DNA of 64,000 nt from Insolitispirillum peregrinum (GTDB lineage Bacteria; Pseudomonadota; Alphaproteobacteria; Rhodospirillales; Rhodospirillaceae), in the NCBI RefSeq assembly GCF_042665255.1, contig NZ_JBHTCD010000022.1; one strand, given 5' to 3'. The notes below the pieces were generated by a model. It ran no database searches and was not told the origin of the DNA. It was given only the letters and a program-made list of their open reading frames with translations. Positions 9,134 through 16,673 of this stretch are shown piece after piece; within the stretch, counting starts at the first letter, position 1; every line of letters starts with the position of its first letter. The position numbers and the translations under genes are program-made.

Positions 9134-9460
9134 ATGGCTATTTCCTCTTTTTCCTCGGCGATCAGCGCCTATCAGAATGCCGCCCGCTCGGTTACCGAGA
9201 ACAAGGCCGTTGCGGCGGACAGTAGCGAAACCACCTCGACCGGCGAAGACTTCGCCGGGATGGTCAAGGGCAGCCTGCAAGAGGCAGTCAACCTCGGCAA
9301 GACCTCTGAAAAGATGAGCATGATGGGGCTGGCGGGTGAAGCCGACCTGAAGGATGTCGTGCTGGCCGTCAACAATGCCGAAAACGCCCTCAGCACCGTG
9401 GTGTCGGTGCGTGACAAGGTGGTGAGCGCCTATCAGGAAATCCTGAAGATGCCGATCTGA
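9134..9460 (+). CDS. fliE: Flagellar hook-basal body protein FliE
   Basis: 108 residues. FliE joins the MS-ring to the proximal rod. The C-terminal half (ADLKDVVLAVNNAENALSTVVSVRDKVVSAYQEILKMPI) matches the conserved FliE helix pair ending in a Y-x-E-I-x-x-M-P motif. It starts 41 bases after flgC and is the last gene of the rod operon, followed by a rho-independent terminator. Confidence 0.94.
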   Translation: MAISSFSSAISAYQNAARSVTENKAVAADSSETTSTGEDFAGMVKGSLQEAVNLGKTSEKMSMMGLAGEADLKDVVLAVNNAENALSTVVSVRDKVVSAYQEILKMPI

Positions 9461-9491
9461 TATCGGCTGCGGCGTTTCTGTGAATGCGTTG

Positions 9492-9524
9492 TCCCGGACG
9501 TGGGGTTCCCGTCCGGGATTTTTT
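9492..9524 (+). terminator. Rho-independent terminator after fliE
   Basis: Nine-base perfect arms TCCCGGACG and CGTCCGGGA around a nine-base loop, followed directly by six T. It lies 32 bases after the fliE stop and ends the flgB-flgC-fliE operon. Confidence 0.9.
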
Positions 9525-9578
9525 GTGCTTGCGGAAAGCGTGGCGAGCGGGGAAGACACGGTCCACGATAGCAAGGGA

Positions 9579-9635
9579 ACAAGGACGTGGAGCGCTGCTC
9601 CACACCTCGCCGGGGCCTTGAGGCCCCGGACCCCG
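9579..9635. repeat. Dispersed GGGGCCTTGAGGCCCC repeat
   Basis: Copy of a repeat of about 55 bases with two palindromes: GTGGAGCGCTGCTCCAC and the GC-rich core CGGGGCCTTGAGGCCCCG. Other copies lie at 11297, 21438, 32061, 48280 and, interrupted, 51563. Always intergenic here. Confidence 0.85.
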
Positions 9636-9944
9636 GTCTTTTGGTATTGACAGAAAAAATGGGGGGTCGGGGGCATCGCCTCCGAACGGGTATGGGCGGT
9701 AGCCCAGTCTCCTGCACGGACCGTCGTGTACTGTGGGGGCGTGCTTATGGCTCTGATTTTATTTTTCACCAATGATCACTTTAAAGATGTAGCTGCAATC
9801 TGTTTTTACTAAAAGTTAATACAACCATGGGATTTTTTCTCGTCTTCAATTCGATCTGAGTGAAAGAATATTCCTCAGTCCTGAAGTATCTCTCAGCGCA
9901 AGAATAGTTCTGGGGTGATGTGATCCTGATGAGAGGTTGATCAC
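9636..9944. other. Gene-free stretch before the low-GC patch
   Basis: After the repeat copy there is a GC-rich piece ending near 9750 that resembles flanks of other repeat copies (compare the CGTCGTGTACTGTGG at 9722 with similar text at 21496). From about 9750 it turns AT-rich up to the start of the next gene. No credible gene was seen, and the promoter of the following genes probably lies in the AT-rich part. Confidence 0.6.
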
Positions 9945-10205
9945 ATGCCTGTTCATACGTATGAATACATCAATATTGATGTCCCCCTGAATGGAGCCTT
10001 GTCCATTCTATCCCGCCTTGCGGGCGCATTTGCGGTTCATGAAACGCCTCCACTCTCGATGGCTGTCTCTATCGACGGTGGTGTTCTGTTCGTTTCCGGG
10101 GACGTGCTTGAAGCGGCGACTCAAACGAACGACTTGATTTCAGATTTTACGTGTACTGTTTTAAATAAAGATATCGTAAAAGATGATGATGGAGGATGGC
10201 TATGA
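9945..10205 (+). CDS. Small protein of unknown function
   Basis: 86 residues, not recognised. GAGAGG lies 8 bases before the ATG. The protein starts MPVHTYEYINIDVPLNGALS and ends with an acidic tail (KDDDGGWL). No membrane segment or signal peptide. Codon use is less GC-biased than the flagellar genes, like the sulfotransferase gene that follows 59 bases later. The two may form one transferred unit. Confidence 0.6.
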   Translation: MPVHTYEYINIDVPLNGALSILSRLAGAFAVHETPPLSMAVSIDGGVLFVSGDVLEAATQTNDLISDFTCTVLNKDIVKDDDGGWL

Positions 10206-10264
10206 AGCCAATTTTCAATAATTGCCATTTGAATTAAAAATCAACAACAGGGGAGATGATTGCC

Positions 10265-11152
10265 ATGTCGCGGAAAATATTTATCCATATCGGGTCGCCA
10301 AAAACGGCAACAACAACACTTCAGTCTGCATTGATACAGAAGGTTCCCGGCTCTCTGGTCCAGAAAGGCGTCGATAAATTTATCAGGGAACGCATACTTT
10401 CTCCAAATTTTCATAAGCCGGGTATTTTTGAAAAGACCTGTGATGAATTTTTGGCAATGGCAGGCACCCCGGTAACAGAGCCGCTGTTTGTGTCTGCTGA
10501 AGGCTTGATGGGGCCGCCCGTTGGGCGGGGAAAGTTTTTCCCGCGTATTTTATCTCTTCATGCCATGATTCAATACTATACTGGCTCGGGGCATGAGGTT
10601 CATGTTCTGTTTGTGCCCCGCAAGCCTGCGAAGTTTCTGGAATCCTGGTATGTGCAAATGGTTTCGACCGGACATTACGCCGGGTCCTTTGCGCATTTCA
10701 TCGATACGGAATGCAATGAGCCTTTTAGCTGGAGCTGGGTGACCAATATGCTGAGGCAGACTTCGGCATCGGTGACGGTTCTGCCGTATGAAATGCTCTT
10801 GCAGAATAGAGAGCTATTCGTTGAGGCGCTGAACGGTTTCTTTCAATGCGATGGACTGTTTTCTATCGATAACTTTGGTCTATTTTATAACAAGACGATC
10901 AGTGAAGAGAGTATGAAAGCCATGCAAATTATTTCTCAGATAAAAGATAAGGGCTTGGTGAGAAAGCTGGAATTATTTGTGCGCGATGTTGTCGATGGTG
11001 ACCGTTTAGACCATAACTCGGGGAGCAATTTCACGCGCCCCTACATTGCTGGAACGCTCCTTCGGCGTGGTATAGAGGCTGCTCTTGAACCGGCAGACAT
11101 TCTTTTTCGGGACACTGATATTCCCGAGGAATACCGGAGTTATTACGCCTAG
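10265..11152 (+). CDS. Sulfotransferase-like protein
   Basis: 295 residues. The N-terminus IFIHIGSPKTATTTLQ is the P-loop-like 5-prime phosphosulfate-binding motif of PAPS-dependent sulfotransferases. A later LFVPRKPAKFLESWYVQMV resembles the 3-prime phosphate-binding region (R-x-P-x(3)-xxS). These enzymes put sulfate on carbohydrates or surface structures; the acceptor is unknown. The ATG at 10265 is chosen because AGGGGAG ends at 10255, leaving no room for the ATG at 10256. GC is lower than neighbours. The TAG stop lies within the first bases of a palindromic repeat, so the original C-terminus may differ. Confidence 0.75.
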   Translation: MSRKIFIHIGSPKTATTTLQSALIQKVPGSLVQKGVDKFIRERILSPNFHKPGIFEKTCDEFLAMAGTPVTEPLFVSAEGLMGPPVGRGKFFPRILSLHAMIQYYTGSGHEVHVLFVPRKPAKFLESWYVQMVSTGHYAGSFAHFIDTECNEPFSWSWVTNMLRQTSASVTVLPYEMLLQNRELFVEALNGFFQCDGLFSIDNFGLFYNKTISEESMKAMQIISQIKDKGLVRKLELFVRDVVDGDRLDHNSGSNFTRPYIAGTLLRRGIEAALEPADILFRDTDIPEEYRSYYA

Positions 11153-11198
11153 AGCAAATCCCGAGCAGATGGCTCCATCTGCGACGACGTATTTGCTG
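11150..11198. repeat. Dispersed AGCAAATCCCGAG palindromic repeat
   Basis: Arms AGCAAAT and ATTTGCT enclose a second palindrome GCAGATGG/CCATCTGC. Further copies lie at 32163-32211 and 52967-53014 in the opposite orientation. This copy begins TAGAGC, and its TAG is the stop codon of the sulfotransferase-like gene. Confidence 0.85.
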
Positions 11199-11210
11199 AA
11201 AATACAAGAT

Positions 11211-11352
11211 ATTAGAGCATTTGAAGTGATCCAGAGAGAACGGAAAATGCCCTAGAGTATTGTGCGAAAAGCGGGAACCGGTTTTCGCAAATCAATGGGG
11301 TCCGGGGCCTCAAGGCCCCGGCGAGGTGTGGAGCAGCGCTCCACGTCCTTGC
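11211..11352. repeat. Cluster of three dispersed repeats
   Basis: Contains a TAGAGCATTT-type degenerate element (11211-11254), then a GCGAAAAGCGGGAACC/GGTTTTCGC palindrome (11252-11296), then a GGGGCCTCAAGGCCCC repeat with the GTGGAGCAGCGCTCCAC palindrome (11297-11352). No gene is present between the sulfotransferase gene and the flavodoxin gene. Confidence 0.8.
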
Positions 11353-11386
11353 TACCCAACTGTTGCGTGCTGTGGCGCCCGCAGCG

Positions 11387-11908
11387 TTAACTGCCCGTCT
11401 GCAGAACATCTTCCAGCCCAGATTCACTGTGCAGGCTTTTCAGCCACTGCGCAATCCGCTGCTCGGTCATGTCGGGTTGATTGTCCTGATCAATCACCAA
11501 TCCAACGAACTGGCCATCCCGAAAGGCGCGGGACTCTGCAAATTCGTAGTCGAAGGCATCGGTAAAGCCAATCACCTGCGCCCCTTTTTCGGTCACGATA
11601 TCGTACAGAACGCCGATGGCATCGGCAAAGCTGTCGGCAAAGCCGACCTGATCACCGGTTCCGAACAGGGCAACGGTCTTGCCGGTCAAATCGGCGCGAT
11701 ACAGGGTATCGAGGCGCTCTTCCCAGTCGCACTGTAATTCGCCGATGCCATAGGTGGGGCTGCCCAACAGCAACAGGTCACAGCTTTCCAGATCTTTGGC
11801 TTGAGCCTTGGTGATTTCCAGCGGCATGGCATTCAGGGCTGTCGCAATTCTGGTTGCAATGGCCCGAGTGGTACCGAGGTCCGAGCCGAAGACAACTTTG
11901 ATGCTCAT
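11387..11908 (-). CDS. Flavodoxin
   Basis: 173 residues. Flavodoxins carry electrons with bound FMN in place of ferredoxin. FMN phosphate-binding loop GSDLGTTRAIA near the N-terminus, then LLLGSPTYGIGELQCDWEE and FGTGDQVGFADSFADAIG, which match the FMN-binding loops of long-chain flavodoxins. The ATG at 11906-11908 has AGGTG 5 bases upstream on the coding strand. The open frame upstream to 11977 is not needed. The size and loops fit the group that includes NifF-like and iron-stress flavodoxins; which role applies here cannot be told. Confidence 0.93.
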   Translation of the reverse strand: MSIKVVFGSDLGTTRAIATRIATALNAMPLEITKAQAKDLESCDLLLLGSPTYGIGELQCDWEERLDTLYRADLTGKTVALFGTGDQVGFADSFADAIGVLYDIVTEKGAQVIGFTDAFDYEFAESRAFRDGQFVGLVIDQDNQPDMTEQRIAQWLKSLHSESGLEDVLQTGS

Positions 11909-12054
11909 GGTGACACCTGCAGGATAATGGGTATGAAGACTGGAGCGGAGGTCCGCGCCCTGAACCGCTGTATTCATATCCTAGATTTCCCGGTTGGCGA
12001 ACAGGCCATAAGTTATACTTATTTTTATTATGGGAATGCAGGGGCGGGGTGACG

Positions 12055-12093
12055 TAGAGTATTTTCACACTGAGCGAAAACGCTTTGCGCTCA
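12055..12093. repeat. Degenerate TAGAGC-type palindrome
   Basis: TAGAGTATTTTCACACTGAG followed by CGAAAACGCT, a decayed relative of the 94-base elements at 21160 and 51602. Intergenic, between the flavodoxin gene and the L,D-transpeptidase gene. Confidence 0.65.
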
Positions 12094-12140
12094 CTGCTCC
12101 AAATGGACACCCTGCTTTGTATCGTGCCCGTCCCACAAAA

Positions 12141-12178
12141 CACCATGCGGCACCCCTGTCGAGGGATGCCGCATGGTG
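12141..12178 (-). terminator. Hairpin terminator of the L,D-transpeptidase gene
   Basis: Perfect 12-base arms CACCATGCGGCA and TGCCGCATGGTG with a short inner CCCT/AGGG pair. On the minus strand it is followed by TTTTG. It lies 24 bases beyond the stop of the L,D-transpeptidase gene. Confidence 0.8.
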
Positions 12179-12202
12179 AAGACAGAACCGCGTGTTTTTG
12201 TC

Positions 12203-14485
12203 TTATTGGGACAGGATATTCTTCTCGGCGGGTTTGATGAACGAGAAGAAACCTTCCTTGCTTTCAGGGGTGGCCTGTGTCGGCGCCGTGGCTGTTTCGG
12301 GGGAGGTCGAGGCGGCGACCGTTTCGGTGCTTGCGGTAACGGAAGGCACAGCCTCAGCCTCGACCTTGTTCTGCTCGGGGGGCTTTTTCGCGGTGGGAAC
12401 GGTGTCGTGGGCAGGACGTGCCGGTGCTGCCGCTGCGGCAGGCGGGTTGACTTTGCGTGGCGGCACATCCGGGATCATGGCGACCTTGGCAGGGGCCTGA
12501 GCGGGGGTGGCCTTTGGCAGCTCGGCTTTCGGCGGGTCAACCTTCTGGGCCTCTGCCTGGGGGGCAGAGGCTTTTTGCGCATCAGCCTTGGGAGCCCCCG
12601 CAGCCGGGAGCGCCGGGGCCGGGGCCTCCTGAGCGGGGGCGGGCGCTACCGCGTTGGTCGGCGGTGCAGTGGTGTCGGTGACCGGTGCCTGCGCAGAGGC
12701 TTCGGGGACTGCCGGAAGACCCGCCGGGGCTGCCTCTGCAACCGGGGTCTCTGCAACAGGAGGCTGGCCACTGTGGGCAAGCACCGCCCGTGCCTTTAGA
12801 ATGCCGCTGTCCAGATCGTCATCCGACGATTTGCCTGCCGGGTGGAACTGGGCAATCAGGGCGGCATCACGGCCATAAACGTCCGAGCCATAGCGGATGG
12901 CTCCGTTGCCGGGATCAGCCCACGAGGTCAGATAGGTGATGTGAATGGGCAGTGGATCGGTGACCTTGTGCCGGATCTGCTTGCCGCTGCTGACGGCTTC
13001 CTGCACCTTGTCGAGCGGCATCCCCAGCACCACCGACGCCAGTTCCAGCGGCTTGCCGACGCGCATGCAGCCATGGCTGAAGGCGCGGACCCGGCGGTTG
13101 AACAGCCCACGGGACGGAGTGTCATGCAGATAGACATCATAGCTGTTGGGGAACAACAGCTTGACCCGCCCCAGCGAGTTTTTCGGACCGGGTTTCTGGC
13201 GGAACCGGTAGGGCAGGCGGTCGTTGCGGGCGAGCGATGCCCAGTCAACGCTATCAGGATTGATCACCTGACCGCCGTTTTCCCAGCCTTCATAGACTTC
13301 CATGTCTTCTTTGGCCAGATAGCCGTGATCTTTTGCCAGCTTGGGCAGGATTTCCTTCATGGCGATGCTGCGCGGCACTTCCCATGACGGATTGAATTCC
13401 ACCGAGCGGATGGCGTTGGAGAACGACGGGGTTTGTTGCTGGTCCTTGCCGACGATCACCGGGGTCGACATTTCAACCGCCCCCTTGTTGAACAGCCAGG
13501 CTTCGAACCCGGCAATGTTGACCAGCAGGTAACGGTCGCTCAGGTGATCGGGCAGCCAGCGCAGGCGGTCGAGGTTGGCCTTGAGCTGGTCAACCCGCAT
13601 CGCTGGCGACATGTTCAGGGCTTCACGGGTGCTTTTGCCGATCACGCCATCGGGTTCCAGCCCGTGCTCGTCCTGAAAGACCTTTATGGCAGCGGCCAGC
13701 GTTTCATCGTACAGCGTCGAGGCCATGGTGGCGTCGTCAGCATGATAGGCGTTGCTGGCGGCCAGACGGCGGCGGAAGTCCGGGACTTCGGCGGCGTCAT
13801 CGCCGGGAGTGAGCTTGCCCGAGGTGGGAACCTTGGGCCAGCTTTCGCGGGCGGCCACTTCGCGGCTTTTGGCCAGAGCTGCCATCATGGTGGTGTACAG
13901 CGGCGTCTGGGGCACACGGTGCAGAATGTTGCCGCCGGGCGAGGCCGCCGAGGCAACCTGATCCAGCAGGGAGGCCAAAGACGGTGGCGCAACCCGTTCG
14001 GCATCGCTGGCGGGCGAGTTGAGGGCGCCATAGGACAGTGCCCGGGCCATCGTTGCGGCGGCCCACGACAGGGTCAGCTCATAGGTCGCCGGAGACTCCG
14101 TCTGGCTGCCATGCAGTGCGGGCAGGGTCAAACCATGGGCTTCGGCCTGTGTCAAGGCGGCGGTCAGATCGGCGATGCGGTCTGCCTGACTGGCCTGACT
14201 GGTCATCCAGTACGGTTTCCAGCCACGGGCGGCATAGGCGGACTGAATTTCGGCAGGCAAGCCGGGCAGGGTGTGGGCTGCCTGTTGCAAGGCGCTGGCC
14301 GTCAGGGGAGGAGCCGCCAGGGCAGGCGCAGGCGTCGCCTGCGTATGGGACGCAGACGGTGCTGCCGTACCGTTTCCCTGTTTGGCATCACCTGTATGCG
14401 AGGTTGCCCGAGCGGGGGCCACGTCGGCGGCCTGAACTGCCAGAGCCATGACTCCGGCCATGATGTGCATCGATAACGGTTTCAT
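12203..14485 (-). CDS. Periplasmic L,D-transpeptidase (YcbB/LdtD-like) with long Ala/Pro tail
   Basis: 760 residues. L,D-transpeptidases form 3-3 crosslinks in peptidoglycan. A hydrophobic signal segment at the N-terminus is followed by a helical region, a peptidoglycan-binding motif LEPDGVIGKSTREALN, and a catalytic domain with HDTPSRGLFNRR and the active-site SHGCMRVGKP (Cys473). The last 190 residues or so are low-complexity, rich in Ala, Pro, Lys and Glu, which is unusual for the family and may span the periplasm or bind the wall. I chose the ATG at 14483-14485 because it places the signal segment at the start. A GTG nine codons upstream is an alternative. Confidence 0.9.
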   Translation of the reverse strand: MKPLSMHIMAGVMALAVQAADVAPARATSHTGDAKQGNGTAAPSASHTQATPAPALAAPPLTASALQQAAHTLPGLPAEIQSAYAARGWKPYWMTSQASQADRIADLTAALTQAEAHGLTLPALHGSQTESPATYELTLSWAAATMARALSYGALNSPASDAERVAPPSLASLLDQVASAASPGGNILHRVPQTPLYTTMMAALAKSREVAARESWPKVPTSGKLTPGDDAAEVPDFRRRLAASNAYHADDATMASTLYDETLAAAIKVFQDEHGLEPDGVIGKSTREALNMSPAMRVDQLKANLDRLRWLPDHLSDRYLLVNIAGFEAWLFNKGAVEMSTPVIVGKDQQQTPSFSNAIRSVEFNPSWEVPRSIAMKEILPKLAKDHGYLAKEDMEVYEGWENGGQVINPDSVDWASLARNDRLPYRFRQKPGPKNSLGRVKLLFPNSYDVYLHDTPSRGLFNRRVRAFSHGCMRVGKPLELASVVLGMPLDKVQEAVSSGKQIRHKVTDPLPIHITYLTSWADPGNGAIRYGSDVYGRDAALIAQFHPAGKSSDDDLDSGILKARAVLAHSGQPPVAETPVAEAAPAGLPAVPEASAQAPVTDTTAPPTNAVAPAPAQEAPAPALPAAGAPKADAQKASAPQAEAQKVDPPKAELPKATPAQAPAKVAMIPDVPPRKVNPPAAAAAPARPAHDTVPTAKKPPEQNKVEAEAVPSVTASTETVAASTSPETATAPTQATPESKEGFFSFIKPAEKNILSQ

Positions 14486-14758
14486 CCAATACGCCCCAAA
14501 CAGCCCTTTCACCGTGCAGGTGGCATCTTGTGCCCGCCGCCGTGAACAGCTCCCCGATTTCCCTCACCAACGCACACTGTATATTGTTCAGTTCGCGCCC
14601 AAGGTGGGAGTTTAGACAAAACACAAACTGTTTGCACGGAACTTTCTTTACACGCCTGCGTGATCACGCGTGCCGGTATGGGAAATATCAGGATATTTGT
14701 ATGTTTCTGCAGGCTGTACGCCCTTTCCCTCGACCGTGGGAGGAGGCCTTTGGAGATG

Positions 14759-15274
14759 TCAGTCAAAGACGTGAAACCCGCCACTCAGGCCAAGGTTGGA
14801 GCCAGTGTTGCCCTGCGGCGCCTGGGATGACAGATCCCGCGCATGCGGTGGATTGCTGATCTTGACGTAACGGGGGTCCTTGAAGACGGACATCAACCGG
14901 TTTTTCAGTGACTGCAACGAAACGGGCTTGATCAGATAGCCGTTGATGCCTCTGGCGGTTGCCTCCTTGACCGATGCCAGATCGCTTTTGCCGCTGAGGA
15001 TGATCACCGGAATGTCCCGCAGCAACGGGTTCTGGTGATTGCGCAGCATCTGCACGAACACCAGCCCGTCGATGGGTTGCATGTTCAGGTCGCAAATGAT
15101 CACGTCGGGGGGGAACAACTGGGCTTCTTTCAGCGCTGTTGCTCCCTCGTCGGCTTCGCGGATGTTGATGATGCCCAGACTGCGCAGCATCTGCTTGACC
15201 ATCGTGCGGACAAAGCTCTCGTCATCAATAATCAGCACATGCAGGTCACGGTAGGCGGCGAAATCATCGTTCAT
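14759..15274 (-). CDS. Single-domain response regulator (CheY-like)
   Basis: 171 residues: one receiver domain with acidic pocket DDES (about residues 17-20), phospho-acceptor Asp62 in VIICDLNM, conserved Ser in VIILSGKS and Lys in YLIKPVS. There is no output domain; the last 30 residues or so look disordered. It probably acts as a phosphate shuttle or protein-binding switch. The start overlaps the stop of the upstream REC-EAL gene by 4 bases, so the two are translationally coupled. Confidence 0.9.
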   Translation of the reverse strand: MNDDFAAYRDLHVLIIDDESFVRTMVKQMLRSLGIINIREADEGATALKEAQLFPPDVIICDLNMQPIDGLVFVQMLRNHQNPLLRDIPVIILSGKSDLASVKEATARGINGYLIKPVSLQSLKNRLMSVFKDPRYVKISNPPHARDLSSQAPQGNTGSNLGLSGGFHVFD

Positions 15275-16557
15275 GGCGATACCTCCTGTTCGTGTGAAAG
15301 GGTCGCAAACCGTCTTGCCCAGTCGAGAGACCAGTTTTCCAGTTCACCGCCGGGCATCGGCTTGCCGATGAAAAACCCTTGGGCGAGGTCGCATCCCATT
15401 GTTTTCAGCATCATCCAGTTATCCCGGTTTTCGATGCCTTCGCCGACCACCGACAGCGACAGTTTGCGCGCCATGGCGATGGTGCTGTCCAGAACGATCC
15501 GCACACGGTCATTTTCCTGCGCACCACGGACAAAGGACATGTCAACCTTGAACTCGGTAAACGGCAGGCGGACCAGTTGCTGGATGGTCGAATAGCCGGT
15601 GCCGAAATCGTCAATCGACAGGCGGACCCCTTTCATCGCCAAGCGGCTGATGACATCAAAGGGGGTGGTGATATCGGTCATCAGGCCGCTTTCGGTGACT
15701 TCCAGTGTAACCTGCGAGGCGCGCAGGCCGTTCTGCCCGATCAGGTCCAGCACCAGCTCGGGCAGGTCCAGCCGGTCCAGCTCGCCGACCGACAGGTTGA
15801 CGGCGACCCCGATCGGCAGCCCTTGCCGGGCCCATGTTCCGGCCTGCTCCAGTGCGTGGCGCAGCATGTGTTCGGCAAAGCGGTCGGCAAGCCCCGAGCC
15901 TTCGAGCGAATCAAGGAAGGCCCCCGGCGTCAGAACCCCAAGCTGCGGGTGTTGCCAGCGCACCAGCGCCTCGACGCCTTTCAGGGTGCCGTCCTGTAAC
16001 GATACCTTGGGCTGGAACCACGGAATGATTTCGTTTCTGTCCAGGGCCTGTTCCAGCCGCTGGCGGTCGGCTTGCACCCGCTGGAATGGCCGACGGGTGG
16101 TTTGCTCGCTGGCGGTCAGGCGGTTCAGAATGTCCCCGAGGGCGACCATGCCGAGGGGCTTGGACAGCGATCCCAGCAGGCGCATGCCACGGGCTTTGGC
16201 CAGCTCGGCAACGGTGCGCAGGATTTGCTGCTCGGCGGCGCTGACCACTACGAATGCTGCACCTTTGGCAATGGTTGCCATGTGGCGCAGGGTTTCGATC
16301 CCGTCCATGTCGGGCATGTCGAGATCGCAGACGATCAGGTCAAAGGGTCGGGTGGCCGAGGCAACCAGTGTCAGCGCTTCCTGCCCGCTGTGCAGAACCT
16401 GAACGTGGCCGACCCCCAGCGCGGTGAACATGCGGGTGGTCAGGCCACAAAAGCAGGGGTCGTCATCGACAATCAGCACCGCAAGGCTGGCATATGCCCG
16501 GTCAGGCTGGGTACCTGCGGGGGATAGTGGCTGAGGCCGTGAGGGGCTGGTTGGCAT
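15271..16557 (-). CDS. Response regulator with EAL c-di-GMP phosphodiesterase domain
   Basis: 428 residues. Receiver (about 25-145) with phospho-acceptor Asp78 or Asp80 region in VCDLDMPDMDG, then an EAL domain (about 175-415). The catalytic set is present: E196-A-L, N254 (NLSV), E286 (LEVTES), D316-D317 in DDFGTGYS, K337 (FKVD), E373 (GEGIE) and Q393 (QGFFIGKP). It should therefore hydrolyse c-di-GMP under control of phosphorylation. AGGGAGA lies 7 bases before the ATG at 16557, which decides the start. It sits between the hybrid kinase gene and the single receiver gene. Confidence 0.92.
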   Translation of the reverse strand: MPTSPSRPQPLSPAGTQPDRAYASLAVLIVDDDPCFCGLTTRMFTALGVGHVQVLHSGQEALTLVASATRPFDLIVCDLDMPDMDGIETLRHMATIAKGAAFVVVSAAEQQILRTVAELAKARGMRLLGSLSKPLGMVALGDILNRLTASEQTTRRPFQRVQADRQRLEQALDRNEIIPWFQPKVSLQDGTLKGVEALVRWQHPQLGVLTPGAFLDSLEGSGLADRFAEHMLRHALEQAGTWARQGLPIGVAVNLSVGELDRLDLPELVLDLIGQNGLRASQVTLEVTESGLMTDITTPFDVISRLAMKGVRLSIDDFGTGYSTIQQLVRLPFTEFKVDMSFVRGAQENDRVRIVLDSTIAMARKLSLSVVGEGIENRDNWMMLKTMGCDLAQGFFIGKPMPGGELENWSLDWARRFATLSHEQEVSP

Positions 16558-16606
16558 GGCAGGGTCTCCCTGAAACGTCGTGCGTGTGATGCGGGTCAAT
16601 GGAGGG

Positions 16607-16653
16607 TAGAGCAGCGTGCGTTAAACCGGACGCAGGCACTAAGCAGTGTAGCG
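16607..16653. repeat. Dispersed TAGAGCAGCGTGCG repeat
   Basis: TAGAGCAGCGTGCGTTAAAC followed by CGGACGCAGGCAC, one arm region of the palindrome seen complete at 4939-4980 and 37258-37301. Lies between the hybrid kinase and REC-EAL genes. Confidence 0.75.
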
Positions 16654-16673
16654 GGTGATACTCTCCTGATCGG

